A DNA stretch of 64,000 nucleotides, taken from contig NZ_CP150919.1 in NCBI RefSeq assembly GCF_039909015.1, positions 658,501-722,500 on the forward strand. The letters run 5' to 3'. A program made the position numbers and the translations under genes. The stretch comes from Pseudomonas grandcourensis (GTDB taxonomy: Bacteria; Pseudomonadota; Gammaproteobacteria; Pseudomonadales; Pseudomonadaceae). Numbering within the stretch: the stretch's first letter is position 1; each line of letters begins with the position of its first letter. The notes under the pieces are model-generated. The model ran no database searches. It was not told the origin of the DNA and worked only from the letters and a program-made list of their open reading frames with translations. Below are positions 1-9,508 of the stretch, piece by piece.

Positions 1-480
1 GCTCAGCCAGTCGAACTTGAGGTAGAGCTGCTCGCGGGCCTGCTCCAGCACGACTTCGCGGTAGCGATAGCGGTTGCGCACCTCGCTGACCAGGGCCAGC
101 AGCGGCACTTCGAACAGGATCACATGCAGCCAGGGGCCACGCAGGCGGATAAACAGCTCACCGTTTTCGATGCCGGTGTGGATGTAGCGCAGGTTGAAGC
201 GAAACAAACCGAGAAACCGCAGGAAGTCCGGCTTCAGGAAACTGATGCGCTCCAGAAAGCTCAACTGGTCGGCGCTCAGGCTCAGTTCGGCCAGGCGCTC
301 GATCTGGAAGCGGATTTCCGCCAGGTACGGGCGCAAGTCCTCGCCGTTACGGCAACGAAACTCCCATTCGACTTCGACGTTCGGGTAGTTGTGCAGCACC
401 GCCTGCATCATCGTCAATTTGTAGAAGTCGGTGTCGAGCAGGTTCTGCACGATGCGATCGGCAAACACACTCTCGCTCAT
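1..480 (-). CDS. pncB: Nicotinate phosphoribosyltransferase, N-terminal part (runs off the window)
   Basis: This gene would convert nicotinate and phosphoribosyl pyrophosphate to nicotinate mononucleotide in the cytoplasmic NAD salvage pathway. The 160 visible codons start at an ATG ending at position 480 and read [12 protein letters not shown], then [20 protein letters not shown] and VEWEFRCRN. These are the characteristic N-terminal segments of PncB, including the conserved TDFYKLTM stretch. The 3' part, with the rest of the active site, lies before position 1. No neighbour on the same strand is visible; a REP pair lies upstream. Confidence 0.93.
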   Translation of the reverse strand, partial: MSESVFADRIVQNLLDTDFYKLTMMQAVLHNYPNVEVEWEFRCRNGEDLRPYLAEIRFQIERLAELSLSADQLSFLERISFLKPDFLRFLGLFRFNLRYIHTGIENGELFIRLRGPWLHVILFEVPLLALVSEVRNRYRYREVVLEQAREQLYLKFDWLS

Positions 481-579
481 AACGGGAATCTCCAGCGTTG
501 CAGCGGTATTGATCAGTGGCGCTAGTGGCGCATATCACTGGGCAGGATTGCCAGCAGTTTTTTGACCGCCGCAATTCCC

Positions 580-669
580 CTGTAGGAGTGAGCCTGCTCG
601 CGAATGCGGTTTGTCGGTCACATTGATGCTGGATGTGCCGACGCTTTCGCGAGCAGGCTCGCTCCTACA
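580..669. repeat. REP pair (GTAGGAGTGAGCCTGCTCGCGAA type)
   Basis: Two inverted copies of the Pseudomonas REP palindrome (580-604 and 645-669) face each other across about 40 bases. It lies between pncB and the LysR gene, which is transcribed toward it. It is a typical non-coding REPIN-like unit. Confidence 0.9.
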
Positions 670-685
670 AAGAATGTGCCGAGGC

Positions 686-1597
686 TCAATGTTGTGGAGC
701 CTCCGGGCTATCAATCTGCTCCAGCATCCACTTCACAAAGTCCCGCACCTTGGGCACTTCCGCCGAGTGCTCCGGGTACGCTAGGTAATAGGCGTCGCTG
801 CTGGGCATTGCATGCTGCCAGGGAATGACCAGCTTGCCGTCGGCCAGTTCCTCTTCCACCAGAAAGCGCGGCAACAATGCCACGCCGCAACCGACCTGGG
901 CGGCGCGGATGCACATATAAAAGGTTTCGAAGCGTGGGCCGTGGTAGCTGTGCTCGGTGTGGTAGCCCTGATGCTCGAACCAGTCGTGCCAGGCCTGGGG
1001 GCGGGAGGCGTTTTGCAGCAGGACCAGATCGGACAGTTGCGTCGGATCGGTAAACGGCGTGTCCGGCAGGCTGCCCGGGGCACACACCGGCACCAGCTCT
1101 TCGCCGAACAGCTTCAGGCATTCGGTGCCGGGCCGCGAGCCCTGGCCGAAGTAGAACGCCAGATCGCTGCGGCCTTGCAGCAGATCGTCGGCTTCCTGCT
1201 CGCTGCACAGGTCCAGGTGAATCGACGGATGCCGCAGGCGCCAGCCTTTCAGGCGAGGCACCAGCCAGCGTGCACCGAAGGTAGGAGGCGTCGAGACGCG
1301 CAGGACTGCTGTTTCGCCACCGTAGGAACGCAGGTAGTGGGTTGACATCTCGACCTGTGTGAGGATTTTTCGCACCTCCACCAGGTACAGATCGCCAGCC
1401 GGCGTCATCTGCAGGCGGCGGCGCACCCGGCGAAACAGCAGGTGCTGCAACAATTCTTCGAGTTGTGCGACCTGTTTGCTCACGGCGCTTTGGGTCAGAT
1501 TCAACTCTTCGGCGGCCCGGGTGAAGCTCAAATGCCGGGTGACGGCCTCGAAGCACTGCAACGCAGCGATCGATGGCAAGTAGCGTTTATTCAGCAT
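686..1597 (-). CDS. amaR: LysR-family regulator, probable regulator of amaAB
   Basis: This is a 303-residue LysR-type regulator. The N-terminal winged helix-turn-helix is clear (residues about 7-65: LQCFEAVTRHLSFTRAAEEL then NLTQSAVSKQVAQLEELL). It is followed by a GcvA-like effector-binding domain (RVSTPPTFGARWLVPRL). It is divergent from amaB across 175 bases, the usual arrangement for a LysR regulator and its target. In P. putida a LysR protein beside amaAB is called AmaR. The symbol here rests on that synteny and is an inference; the family assignment is secure. Confidence 0.8.
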   Translation of the reverse strand: MLNKRYLPSIAALQCFEAVTRHLSFTRAAEELNLTQSAVSKQVAQLEELLQHLLFRRVRRRLQMTPAGDLYLVEVRKILTQVEMSTHYLRSYGGETAVLRVSTPPTFGARWLVPRLKGWRLRHPSIHLDLCSEQEADDLLQGRSDLAFYFGQGSRPGTECLKLFGEELVPVCAPGSLPDTPFTDPTQLSDLVLLQNASRPQAWHDWFEHQGYHTEHSYHGPRFETFYMCIRAAQVGCGVALLPRFLVEEELADGKLVIPWQHAMPSSDAYYLAYPEHSAEVPKVRDFVKWMLEQIDSPEAPQH

Positions 1598-1772
1598 GGG
1601 CGGTCCTTGGTTCTTGTCTCTTTATTGCCAGCAATGCACAGCATGAATAAACGGAATGATATCTCTCTTAATGGTCGTTTGTTGAGTAACCTCCGGGCAG
1701 CTAAAACTACAGGTCTGATCAGCCGTGAATTTCCGGCTGCACGTGTTCTGTCTTTTGCTTGAGGAGTGACCC

Positions 1773-3263
1773 ATGGTTGCCGCATTGCTTGATCGTCTTG
1801 GTGTGAACCCGGCCCTGTACCAGAACGGCAAAGTGCCGGTGCATTCGCCGATCGATGGCAGCAGGATCGCCGCCGTGAACTGGGAAGGCGCTGCTGAAGT
1901 CGAGCAGCACATCAGTCGCGCAGATCATGCGTTCGATCTGTGGCGCAAGGTCCCGGCACCGCGCCGTGGCGAACTGGTGCGGCAACTGGGTGACATCCTG
2001 CGTGAATACAAGGCCGATCTCGGCGAGCTGGTGTCCTGGGAGGCCGGCAAGATCACCCAGGAAGGCCTGGGTGAAGTTCAGGAAATGATCGACATCTGCG
2101 ACTTCGCCGTCGGTCTGTCCCGTCAGCTGTACGGTTTGACTATCGCCTCCGAGCGTCCTGGCCACCACATGCGCGAAACCTGGCATCCGCTGGGCGTTGT
2201 CGGGGTGATCAGTGCGTTCAACTTCCCGGTCGCGGTCTGGGCCTGGAACGCCACGCTGGCGCTGGTCTGCGGCAACCCGGTGATCTGGAAACCGTCGGAA
2301 AAGACCCCGCTGACCGCACTGGCTTGCCAGGCGCTGTTCGATCGCGTGCTGAAGAACTTCAGCGATGCGCCACCGCACCTGAGCCAGGTGATCATTGGCG
2401 GCCGCGATGCCGGCGAAGCCCTGGTCGATGATCCGCGTGTCGCGCTGGTCAGCGCCACCGGCAGCACCCGCATGGGCCGTGAAGTGGCGCCGAAAATCGC
2501 CGCCCGCTTCGCCCGCAGTATCCTGGAGCTGGGCGGCAACAACGCAATGATCCTCGGCCCAAGCGCCGACCTGGACATGGCCGTTCGCGCGATCCTGTTC
2601 AGCGCCGTCGGCACCGCCGGTCAGCGCTGCACCACCCTGCGTCGCCTGATCGCCCATGAGTCGGTGAAAGAAGAAATCGTCACCCGCCTGAAAGCCGCGT
2701 ACTCGAAAGTACGTATCGGCCATCCGCTGGAAGGCAACCTGATCGGCCCGCTGATCGACAAGCAAAGCTTCGACAACATGCAGGACGCTCTGGAGCAGGC
2801 CTTGAGCGAAGGCGGCCGGGTGTTTGGCGGTGAGCGTCAGCTGCAAGACAAGTTCCCGAATGCTTACTACGTGTCGCCGGCCATTGTCGAAATGCCGGAA
2901 CAGAGCGAAGTGGTGTGCCACGAAACCTTCGCGCCGATCCTGTACGTGGTCGGTTACAGCGACTTCCAGGAAGCCCTGCGCCTGAACAACGCCGTGCCAC
3001 AAGGCCTGTCCTCGTGCATCTTCACCACCGACGTGCGTGAAGCCGAGCAGTTCATGTCGGCGGTGGGCAGCGACTGCGGCATTGCCAACGTCAACATCGG
3101 CCCGAGCGGCGCGGAAATCGGCGGTGCGTTCGGTGGCGAGAAAGAAACCGGCGGCGGTCGCGAGTCCGGCTCCGATGCATGGCGCGGCTACATGCGCCGC
3201 CAGACCAACACCGTGAACTATTCGCTGGAGTTGCCGTTGGCGCAGGGTATTACGTTTGACTAA
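1773..3263 (+). CDS. amaB: L-piperidine-6-carboxylate / 2-aminoadipate semialdehyde dehydrogenase
   Basis: This is a 496-residue NAD(P)-dependent aldehyde dehydrogenase of the AmaB/ALDH7 (antiquitin-like) type. It oxidises L-piperidine-6-carboxylate (the aminoadipate semialdehyde equivalent) to L-2-aminoadipate in lysine/pipecolate catabolism. The catalytic elements are visible: Glu252 in ILELGGNN and Cys286 in GTAGQRCTTLRR. The cofactor-site segments GVISAFNFPVAVWAWN and WKPSEKTPL and the C-terminal FGGEKETGGGRESGSDAW are also present. A GAGGAG-like ribosome site precedes the ATG. The gene is followed by a REP pair and then amaA, the enzyme that makes its substrate. Confidence 0.93.
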   Translation: MVAALLDRLGVNPALYQNGKVPVHSPIDGSRIAAVNWEGAAEVEQHISRADHAFDLWRKVPAPRRGELVRQLGDILREYKADLGELVSWEAGKITQEGLGEVQEMIDICDFAVGLSRQLYGLTIASERPGHHMRETWHPLGVVGVISAFNFPVAVWAWNATLALVCGNPVIWKPSEKTPLTALACQALFDRVLKNFSDAPPHLSQVIIGGRDAGEALVDDPRVALVSATGSTRMGREVAPKIAARFARSILELGGNNAMILGPSADLDMAVRAILFSAVGTAGQRCTTLRRLIAHESVKEEIVTRLKAAYSKVRIGHPLEGNLIGPLIDKQSFDNMQDALEQALSEGGRVFGGERQLQDKFPNAYYVSPAIVEMPEQSEVVCHETFAPILYVVGYSDFQEALRLNNAVPQGLSSCIFTTDVREAEQFMSAVGSDCGIANVNIGPSGAEIGGAFGGEKETGGGRESGSDAWRGYMRRQTNTVNYSLELPLAQGITFD

Positions 3264-3288
3264 ATCTCACGTCGAACGGTGATTCCCT

Positions 3289-3377
3289 TGTAGGAGCGAG
3301 CCTGCTCGCGATAGCGGTTTGTCAGTCACATCTTTGCTGAATGTGCTGGTGCTATCGCGAGCAGGCTCACTCCTACA
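3289..3377. repeat. REP pair between amaB and amaA
   Basis: Inverted REP copies TGTAGGAGCGAGCCTGCTCG and its complement surround a short spacer. The unit sits inside the amaB-amaA pair, so it may act on the operon transcript by stabilising or attenuating it. That role is inferred only from position. Confidence 0.9.
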
Positions 3378-3419
3378 TTTTGAACTGTGTGTTTGTTGGG
3401 TTTCTGTTGGAGTCTGGCA

Positions 3420-4703
3420 ATGCCGTTACGCGAAGAGTGTCTGTGGGAAAAACTGACGCCGCAAAGGCCGGATAATTCGGCCCTCAAGGGTGAGGTCTCG
3501 GTGGATGTCTGCGTCATCGGCGCCGGGTTTACCGGTTTGTCGGCGGCGGTGCATCTGCTGGAGCAGGGCAAGACCGTTTGTGTGCTGGAGGCTCACCGCG
3601 CCGGCCATGGCGGTTCGGGGCGCAATGTCGGGCTGGTCAATGCCGGGATGTGGATTCCCCCGGACGAGATCGAAGCCGGGTTTGGCGAGGCGGTCGGCAG
3701 TCAGCTCAACCGCATGCTGGGGGCGGCGCCATCCCTGGTGTTCAGCCTTGTGGACAAGTACAACATCGATTGCCAGTTGCGCCGCGAAGGCACGCTGCAC
3801 ATGGCGCACAACGCCCGTGGCGAAGCCGACTTGCGCAGTCGTGAAGAACAATGGAAACGCCGTGGGGCGCCGGTAGAGTTGCTCACCGGCCAGGCCTGCG
3901 AGCAAGCCACCGGCACGAAAAAGATCGCCGCTGCATTGCTCGATCGCCGCGCCGGCACGCTCAACCCGATGGCCTACACCACGGGGCTGGCCAAAGCGGC
4001 CATCGGCCTGGGCGGTCAATTATTCGATCATTCCCCGGTCACCCGACTCGAACGTCAGGGCCATCGCTGGTCTGTGCAAACTGCCCAGGGTTCGGTGATG
4101 GCCGAGAAAGTGGTGATTGCCTCCAATGCCTACACCGAAGGCGACTGGACGGAACTGCGGCGCAATTTCTTCCCCGGTTACTACTATCAGGTGGCCTCGG
4201 CCCCGCTGACCGAAGAGGCCGCCCGGCAAATTCTGCCCGGAGGCCAGGGTTCCTGGGACACCCGACAGGTGCTCAGCAGTATCCGTCGAGACAAAGACGG
4301 TCGCCTGTTGCTTGGCAGCCTGGGGAATGGCAATCAGAAACCGGCCTGGTTCCTCAAGGCCTGGGCCGACCGGGTGCAGCAACATTACTTCCCTTACCTG
4401 AAACCGGTGGAATGGGAGTGCACCTGGACCGGTTGCATCGCGTTTACCCCCGATCATTTGATGCGTCTGTTCGAACCCGCGCCCGGTTTAGTGGCAGTCA
4501 CCGGTTACAACGGCCGGGGCGTGACCACGGGAACGGTGGTCGGCAAGGCCTTTGCCGATTACCTGTGTAACGGAAATCCTCAAGCACTACCGATTCCTTT
4601 TGCGCCCATGCAGCCATTGGCCGGGGTAGGGTTGCGCAGCTGTCTGTATGAGGCGGGATTCTCGCTGTATCACGCAGGCCAGTGCCTGCGGATCGTGATC
4701 TGA
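3420..4703 (+). CDS. amaA: L-pipecolate oxidase, FAD-dependent
   Basis: This 427-residue flavoprotein of the DAO (D-amino acid oxidase-like) family oxidises L-pipecolate to piperidine-6-carboxylate, the substrate of AmaB. The FAD-binding Rossmann segment is near residues 25-50 (VDVCVIGAGFTGLSAAVHLLEQG). It is followed by HGGSGRNVGLVNAG and, near the C-terminus, TGYNGRGVTTGTVVG. The sequence closely follows the P. putida AmaA pattern from its first residues (MPLREECLWE). I chose the ATG at 3420 because it has GGAG upstream and gives that N-terminus; an in-frame ATG 33 bases earlier is less likely. Confidence 0.92.
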   Translation: MPLREECLWEKLTPQRPDNSALKGEVSVDVCVIGAGFTGLSAAVHLLEQGKTVCVLEAHRAGHGGSGRNVGLVNAGMWIPPDEIEAGFGEAVGSQLNRMLGAAPSLVFSLVDKYNIDCQLRREGTLHMAHNARGEADLRSREEQWKRRGAPVELLTGQACEQATGTKKIAAALLDRRAGTLNPMAYTTGLAKAAIGLGGQLFDHSPVTRLERQGHRWSVQTAQGSVMAEKVVIASNAYTEGDWTELRRNFFPGYYYQVASAPLTEEAARQILPGGQGSWDTRQVLSSIRRDKDGRLLLGSLGNGNQKPAWFLKAWADRVQQHYFPYLKPVEWECTWTGCIAFTPDHLMRLFEPAPGLVAVTGYNGRGVTTGTVVGKAFADYLCNGNPQALPIPFAPMQPLAGVGLRSCLYEAGFSLYHAGQCLRIVI

Positions 4704-4758
4704 ATGTTGATTTTTGCAGTGGAAAGCGGCGCTTTTTCGATCTGCAGCTAGCCTGTAG

Positions 4759-4786
4759 TGGTGCGGGTTGTAGCAGTCTCGCACCA
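4759..4786. promoter_or_regulatory. Palindrome TGGTGCG-N14-CGCACCA, candidate NtrC-type enhancer
   Basis: Perfect 7-base arms (4759-4765 and 4780-4786) flank a 14-base spacer, about 210 bases upstream of a perfect sigma-54 promoter for braC. The GCACCA/TGGTGC half-sites match those of NtrC sites. The same arms with the same spacer occur upstream of ureE. Assigning it to NtrC is an inference. Confidence 0.55.
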
Positions 4787-4994
4787 GCAGTGTGCACTTC
4801 GGTGACGCACGTTGTTACAGGCTGGTTGCACTTCGTTTAAAGCCGCGGTTGCAATGATGGCGCAGGCGGGTTGCGCCTCAAAAAAATAATGGTTTTACCT
4901 TCCGCGGTCTAGACGGTTGCACGCCCAATGAAAATGGGTCCGAAACAGTCGAAATAACAAGAAAGCAGCGACTTTTTTCAGAATAAAAAACCGA

Positions 4995-5010
4995 TGGCAC
5001 GGCCCTTGCT
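4995..5010 (+). promoter_or_regulatory. Sigma-54 (-24/-12) promoter for braC operon
   Basis: TGGCACGGCCCTTGCT matches the RpoN consensus TGGCACG-N4-TTGCW at every defined base. The GG and GC elements have the required 10-base separation. A start about 12 bases downstream gives a leader of roughly 45 bases before the braC ATG at 5066. Confidence 0.85.
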
Positions 5011-5065
5011 CTGAGCATTCAGTGAAGTCGCAGTGCCAATTAAAAAAACCATGGAGCACCACCTC

Positions 5066-6199
5066 ATGTCCCAGACGTTTTACAAGAAAGGTTTTCTGGC
5101 CCTCGCAGTGGCAACTGCGCTGGGTGTTTCTGCGTTTGCTCAGGCTGACATCAAGATCGGCGTAGCGGGACCAATGACTGGCGCCAACGCGGCATTTGGC
5201 GAACAGTACATGAAGGGTGCACAAGCGGCGGCCGATGCGGTCAACGCGGCGGGCGGGGTTAACGGGGAAAAAATCGTACTGGTCAAGGGCGATGACGCCT
5301 GCGAACCGAAACAGGCTGTGACGGTCGCCAAAGACCTGACCAACCAGAAAGTCGCCGGCGTGGTCGGTCACTTCTGCTCCTCGTCGACCATCCCGGCCTC
5401 CGAGATCTACGACGAAGCGGGCATCATCGCAATCACTCCAGGCTCCACCAACCCGGCTGTGACCGAGCGCGGCCTGAGCGCCATGTTCCGTATGTGCGGG
5501 CGTGACGACCAGCAAGGCATCGTGGCCGGCGACTACATCGTCGACGTGCTCAAGGGCAAGAAAGTGGTCGTGCTGCACGACAAGGACACCTACGGCCAGG
5601 GCCTGGCGGATGCCACCAAGGCGCAACTGGTCAAGCGCGGCGTAACGCCGGTGCTGTATGAAGGCCTGACCCGTGGCGAGAAAGACTTCAGCACCATCGT
5701 GACCAAGATCCGCGGCGCCGGCGCTGACGTCGTCTACTTCGGTGGCCTGCACCCGGAAGCCGGTCCTCTGGTGCGTCAACTGCGTGAACAAGGCCTGAAA
5801 GACGTCAAGTTCATGTCAGACGACGGCATTGTGACCGACGAACTGGTGACCACCGCTGGCGGTCCGCAATTCGTTGACGGCGTGCTGATGACCTTCGGCG
5901 CCGATCCACGTCTGCTGCCAGACAGCAAGACCGTGGTAGACGCCTTCCGCAAGGCAGGTACCGAGCCTGAAGGCTACACCCTGTACGCCTACGCTTCGGT
6001 CCAGACCCTGGCCGCTGCCTTCAACGGCGCCAAGTCCAACAAGGGTGAAGACGCTGCCAAGTGGCTCAAGGCTAATCCGGTCAAGACCGTCATGGGCGAG
6101 AAGACCTGGGACAGCAAGGGCGACCTGAAAATCTCCGACTACGTGGTTTACCAGTGGGACAAGGAAGGCAAATACCACCAGCTGGAAAAACAGAAGTAA
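5066..6199 (+). CDS. braC: Branched-chain amino acid ABC transporter, periplasmic binding protein
   Basis: This 377-residue periplasmic binding protein of the Leu/Ile/Val type delivers branched-chain amino acids (family members often also bind alanine or threonine) to the BraDE permease. The Sec signal peptide is clear: FYKKGFLALAVATALGVSAF ending in AQA before DIKIGVAGPMTGANAAFGEQ. The family segments KLVLVKGDD-like and TLYAYASVQTLAAA follow. The start at 5066 has GGAG nine bases upstream and gives a normal signal peptide; in-frame ATGs at 5033 and 5051 would lengthen it. A REP pair separates it from braD, a usual place for a structure that lets binding protein be made in excess. Confidence 0.93.
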   Translation: MSQTFYKKGFLALAVATALGVSAFAQADIKIGVAGPMTGANAAFGEQYMKGAQAAADAVNAAGGVNGEKIVLVKGDDACEPKQAVTVAKDLTNQKVAGVVGHFCSSSTIPASEIYDEAGIIAITPGSTNPAVTERGLSAMFRMCGRDDQQGIVAGDYIVDVLKGKKVVVLHDKDTYGQGLADATKAQLVKRGVTPVLYEGLTRGEKDFSTIVTKIRGAGADVVYFGGLHPEAGPLVRQLREQGLKDVKFMSDDGIVTDELVTTAGGPQFVDGVLMTFGADPRLLPDSKTVVDAFRKAGTEPEGYTLYAYASVQTLAAAFNGAKSNKGEDAAKWLKANPVKTVMGEKTWDSKGDLKISDYVVYQWDKEGKYHQLEKQK

Positions 6200-6232
6200 G
6201 GGCTGACTCGATCAACTGACCCACAGTTCTCC

Positions 6233-6322
6233 TGTAGGAGCGAGCCTGCTCGCGATGACGGACTGACAAGCAACTCATGCGTTGAATGTTAAACCGCAAT
6301 CGCGAGCAGGCTCGCTCCTACA
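6233..6322. repeat. REP pair between braC and braD
   Basis: Inverted TGTAGGAGCGAGCCTGCTCG copies lie at 6233-6255 and 6298-6322. Their position between the binding-protein and permease genes suggests an mRNA-stabilising or attenuating role. That role is inferred. Confidence 0.9.
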
Positions 6323-6437
6323 GGGAGCGGTGGTGTGTCGGCTGGTCCTGGCTGACATTGCTCCGACGTATATCTGTATTTTCCTTAGAAGAACCGCACA
6401 GCCACATGTGCAGGTTCTCATTGCGTGAGATTGCGTT

Positions 6438-7352
<915 letters not shown>

Positions 7353-7355
7353 GCG

Positions 7356-8639
7356 ATGTCTTCAACCACTAAAAAAACCATTGATATCAAAAAAAGTCTG
7401 GTTGACGCGATTCTTGCCGGCCTCATTGCCCTGATCGTGTTCGGGCCGATTGTCGGCGTCGTTCTCGATGGCTATGGCTTCAACCTGGAAACCACCCGGG
7501 TGGCGTGGATCGTGGCGATCGTCATGGCCGGTCGCTTTGCCCTGAGCATGTTCCTGCAGACACCCAAGGGCCTGAAAATCCTCGAAGGCTTTGAAACGAC
7601 AGGCTCCGGGGTGCATGTGCTGGCGCCGGACTACAAGTCGCGGCTGCGCTGGATCATCCCGCTGATGATCGTCATTGCCGTGGTGCTGCCGTTTTTCTCC
7701 AACTCCTACCTGCTGGGCGTGGTCATCCTCGGGCTGATCTACGTGCTGCTGGGGCTGGGGCTGAACATCGTGGTCGGCCTGGCCGGCCTGCTCGACCTCG
7801 GTTACGTGGCGTTCTACGCCATCGGTGCCTACGGTCTGGCGCTCGGTTATCAATACCTTGGTTTGGGCTTCTGGACGGTGTTGCCGCTGGCGGCGATTAC
7901 CGCCGGCCTGGCCGGTTGCATCCTCGGTTTCCCGGTGTTGCGCCTGCACGGCGACTACCTGGCGATCGTGACCCTGGGCTTCGGTGAAATCATTCGCCTG
8001 ATCCTCAACAACTGGTTGTCGCTGACTGGCGGCCCGAACGGAATGCCGGCACCGCTGCCGACCTTCTTCGGCCTGGAGTTCGGCAAGCGGGCGAAGGACG
8101 GTGGAGTTCCATTCCATGAGTTCTTCGGCATCGCCTACAACCCGGACGTGAAGTACTACTTCATCTACGCGATACTGTTCCTGGTGGTACTGGCCGTGCT
8201 GTACATCAAGCATCGCCTGACCCGCATGCCGGTCGGTCGCGCCTGGGAAGCCCTGCGCGAAGACGAAATCGCCTGCCGCTCCATGGGCCTGAACCACGTG
8301 CTGGTCAAACTCTCGGCATTCACCATCGGCGCTTCGACGGCCGGCCTGGCCGGGGTGTTCTTCGCCACCTACCAGGGCTTCGTCAACCCGACCTCGTTCA
8401 CCTTCTTCGAATCGGCGCTGATCCTCGCCATCGTGGTACTGGGGGGCATGGGTTCGACCATAGGCGTGGTGATTGCAGCCTTCGTGCTGACCGTCGCCCC
8501 GGAACTGCTGCGTGGCTTTGCCGAGTATCGCGTGCTGCTGTTCGGCATCCTGATGGTGTTGATGATGATCTGGCGACCGCGCGGCCTGATTCGGATCAGT
8601 CGTACCGGTGTGACCCCGCGTAAAGGAGTAGCGCCATGA
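7356..8639 (+). CDS. braE: Branched-chain amino acid ABC transporter permease (LivM type)
   Basis: This 427-residue inner-membrane permease is the partner of BraD. It carries the LivM N-terminal extension with extra membrane segments (about residues 15-110), then GLNIVVGLAGLLDLGYVAFY and the coupling segment RMPVGRAWEALREDEIACRS. It ends with LMMIWRPRGLI. The stop overlaps the braF start by four bases (ATGA), which indicates translational coupling. Confidence 0.93.
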   Translation: MSSTTKKTIDIKKSLVDAILAGLIALIVFGPIVGVVLDGYGFNLETTRVAWIVAIVMAGRFALSMFLQTPKGLKILEGFETTGSGVHVLAPDYKSRLRWIIPLMIVIAVVLPFFSNSYLLGVVILGLIYVLLGLGLNIVVGLAGLLDLGYVAFYAIGAYGLALGYQYLGLGFWTVLPLAAITAGLAGCILGFPVLRLHGDYLAIVTLGFGEIIRLILNNWLSLTGGPNGMPAPLPTFFGLEFGKRAKDGGVPFHEFFGIAYNPDVKYYFIYAILFLVVLAVLYIKHRLTRMPVGRAWEALREDEIACRSMGLNHVLVKLSAFTIGASTAGLAGVFFATYQGFVNPTSFTFFESALILAIVVLGGMGSTIGVVIAAFVLTVAPELLRGFAEYRVLLFGILMVLMMIWRPRGLIRISRTGVTPRKGVAP

Positions 8640-9508
8640 GCGAAGTCGTACTCAGTGTAGAAAAGCTGATGATGCACTTCGGCGGCATCAAGGCGTTGAG
8701 CGATGTCAGCCTGAAAGTGCACCGCAACTCGATCTTCGCCCTGATCGGCCCTAACGGCGCCGGCAAGACCACGGTGTTCAACTGCCTGACCGGGTTCTAC
8801 AAAGCCTCCGGAGGCAAGATCGAACTCAACATTCGTGGACAACAGACCAACGTCATCAAGTTGCTGGGCGAGCCGTTCAAGCCAACGGATTTCGTTTCGC
8901 CGAAATCCTTCGCCAGTCGGCTGTTCTACAAGGCGTTCGGCGGCACCCACCTGGTGAACCGCGCCGGACTGGCGCGGACCTTCCAGAACATTCGCCTGTT
9001 CAAGGAAATGTCGGTGCTGGAAAACCTGCTGGTGGCCCAGCACATGTGGGTCAACCGCAACATGCTGGCCGGCATCCTCAATACCAAGGGCTATCGCAAG
9101 GCCGAAAGCGATGCGCTGGACCACGCGTTCTACTGGCTGGAAGTGGTGGACCTGGTGGACTGCGCCAACCGCCTGGCCGGTGAACTGTCCTACGGCCAGC
9201 AGCGTCGCCTGGAAATCGCCCGCGCCATGTGCACCCGTCCGCAGATCATCTGCCTCGACGAACCGGCCGCCGGCCTCAACCCTCAGGAAACCGAAGCGCT
9301 GAGCGCGATGATCCGGCTGCTGCGCGACGAGCACGATCTGACCGTGGTGCTGATCGAACACGACATGGGCATGGTTATGAGTATCTCCGACCACATCGTG
9401 GTGCTGGACCACGGTATCGTCATCGCCGAGGGTGGACCCGATGCGATTCGTCACGATCCGAAAGTGATTGCGGCCTACCTGGGCGCCGAAGAAGAGGAGG
9501 TGGTATGA
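8636..9508 (+). CDS. braF: Branched-chain amino acid ABC transporter ATPase (LivG type)
   Basis: This 290-residue cytoplasmic ATPase energises import. Walker A is GPNGAGKTT (about residue 40). The Q-loop region is ARTFQNIRLF, the signature is LSYGQQRRLEIARAM, Walker B is IICLDEPAAGLNP, and the switch histidine is in VLIEHDMGMVM. An insertion at about residues 60-100 is normal for LivG proteins of Pseudomonas. It overlaps both neighbours by four bases. Confidence 0.94.
   Translation: MSEVVLSVEKLMMHFGGIKALSDVSLKVHRNSIFALIGPNGAGKTTVFNCLTGFYKASGGKIELNIRGQQTNVIKLLGEPFKPTDFVSPKSFASRLFYKAFGGTHLVNRAGLARTFQNIRLFKEMSVLENLLVAQHMWVNRNMLAGILNTKGYRKAESDALDHAFYWLEVVDLVDCANRLAGELSYGQQRRLEIARAMCTRPQIICLDEPAAGLNPQETEALSAMIRLLRDEHDLTVVLIEHDMGMVMSISDHIVVLDHGIVIAEGGPDAIRHDPKVIAAYLGAEEEEVV

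Noticed and set aside
124..525. Open plus-strand frame over pncB
   Set aside because: It is antisense to a clear pncB coding sequence and has no protein-like pattern.
1719..3002. Long minus-strand frame over amaB (427 codons)
   Set aside because: High-GC shadow of amaB; Gln/His-rich translation without a domain.
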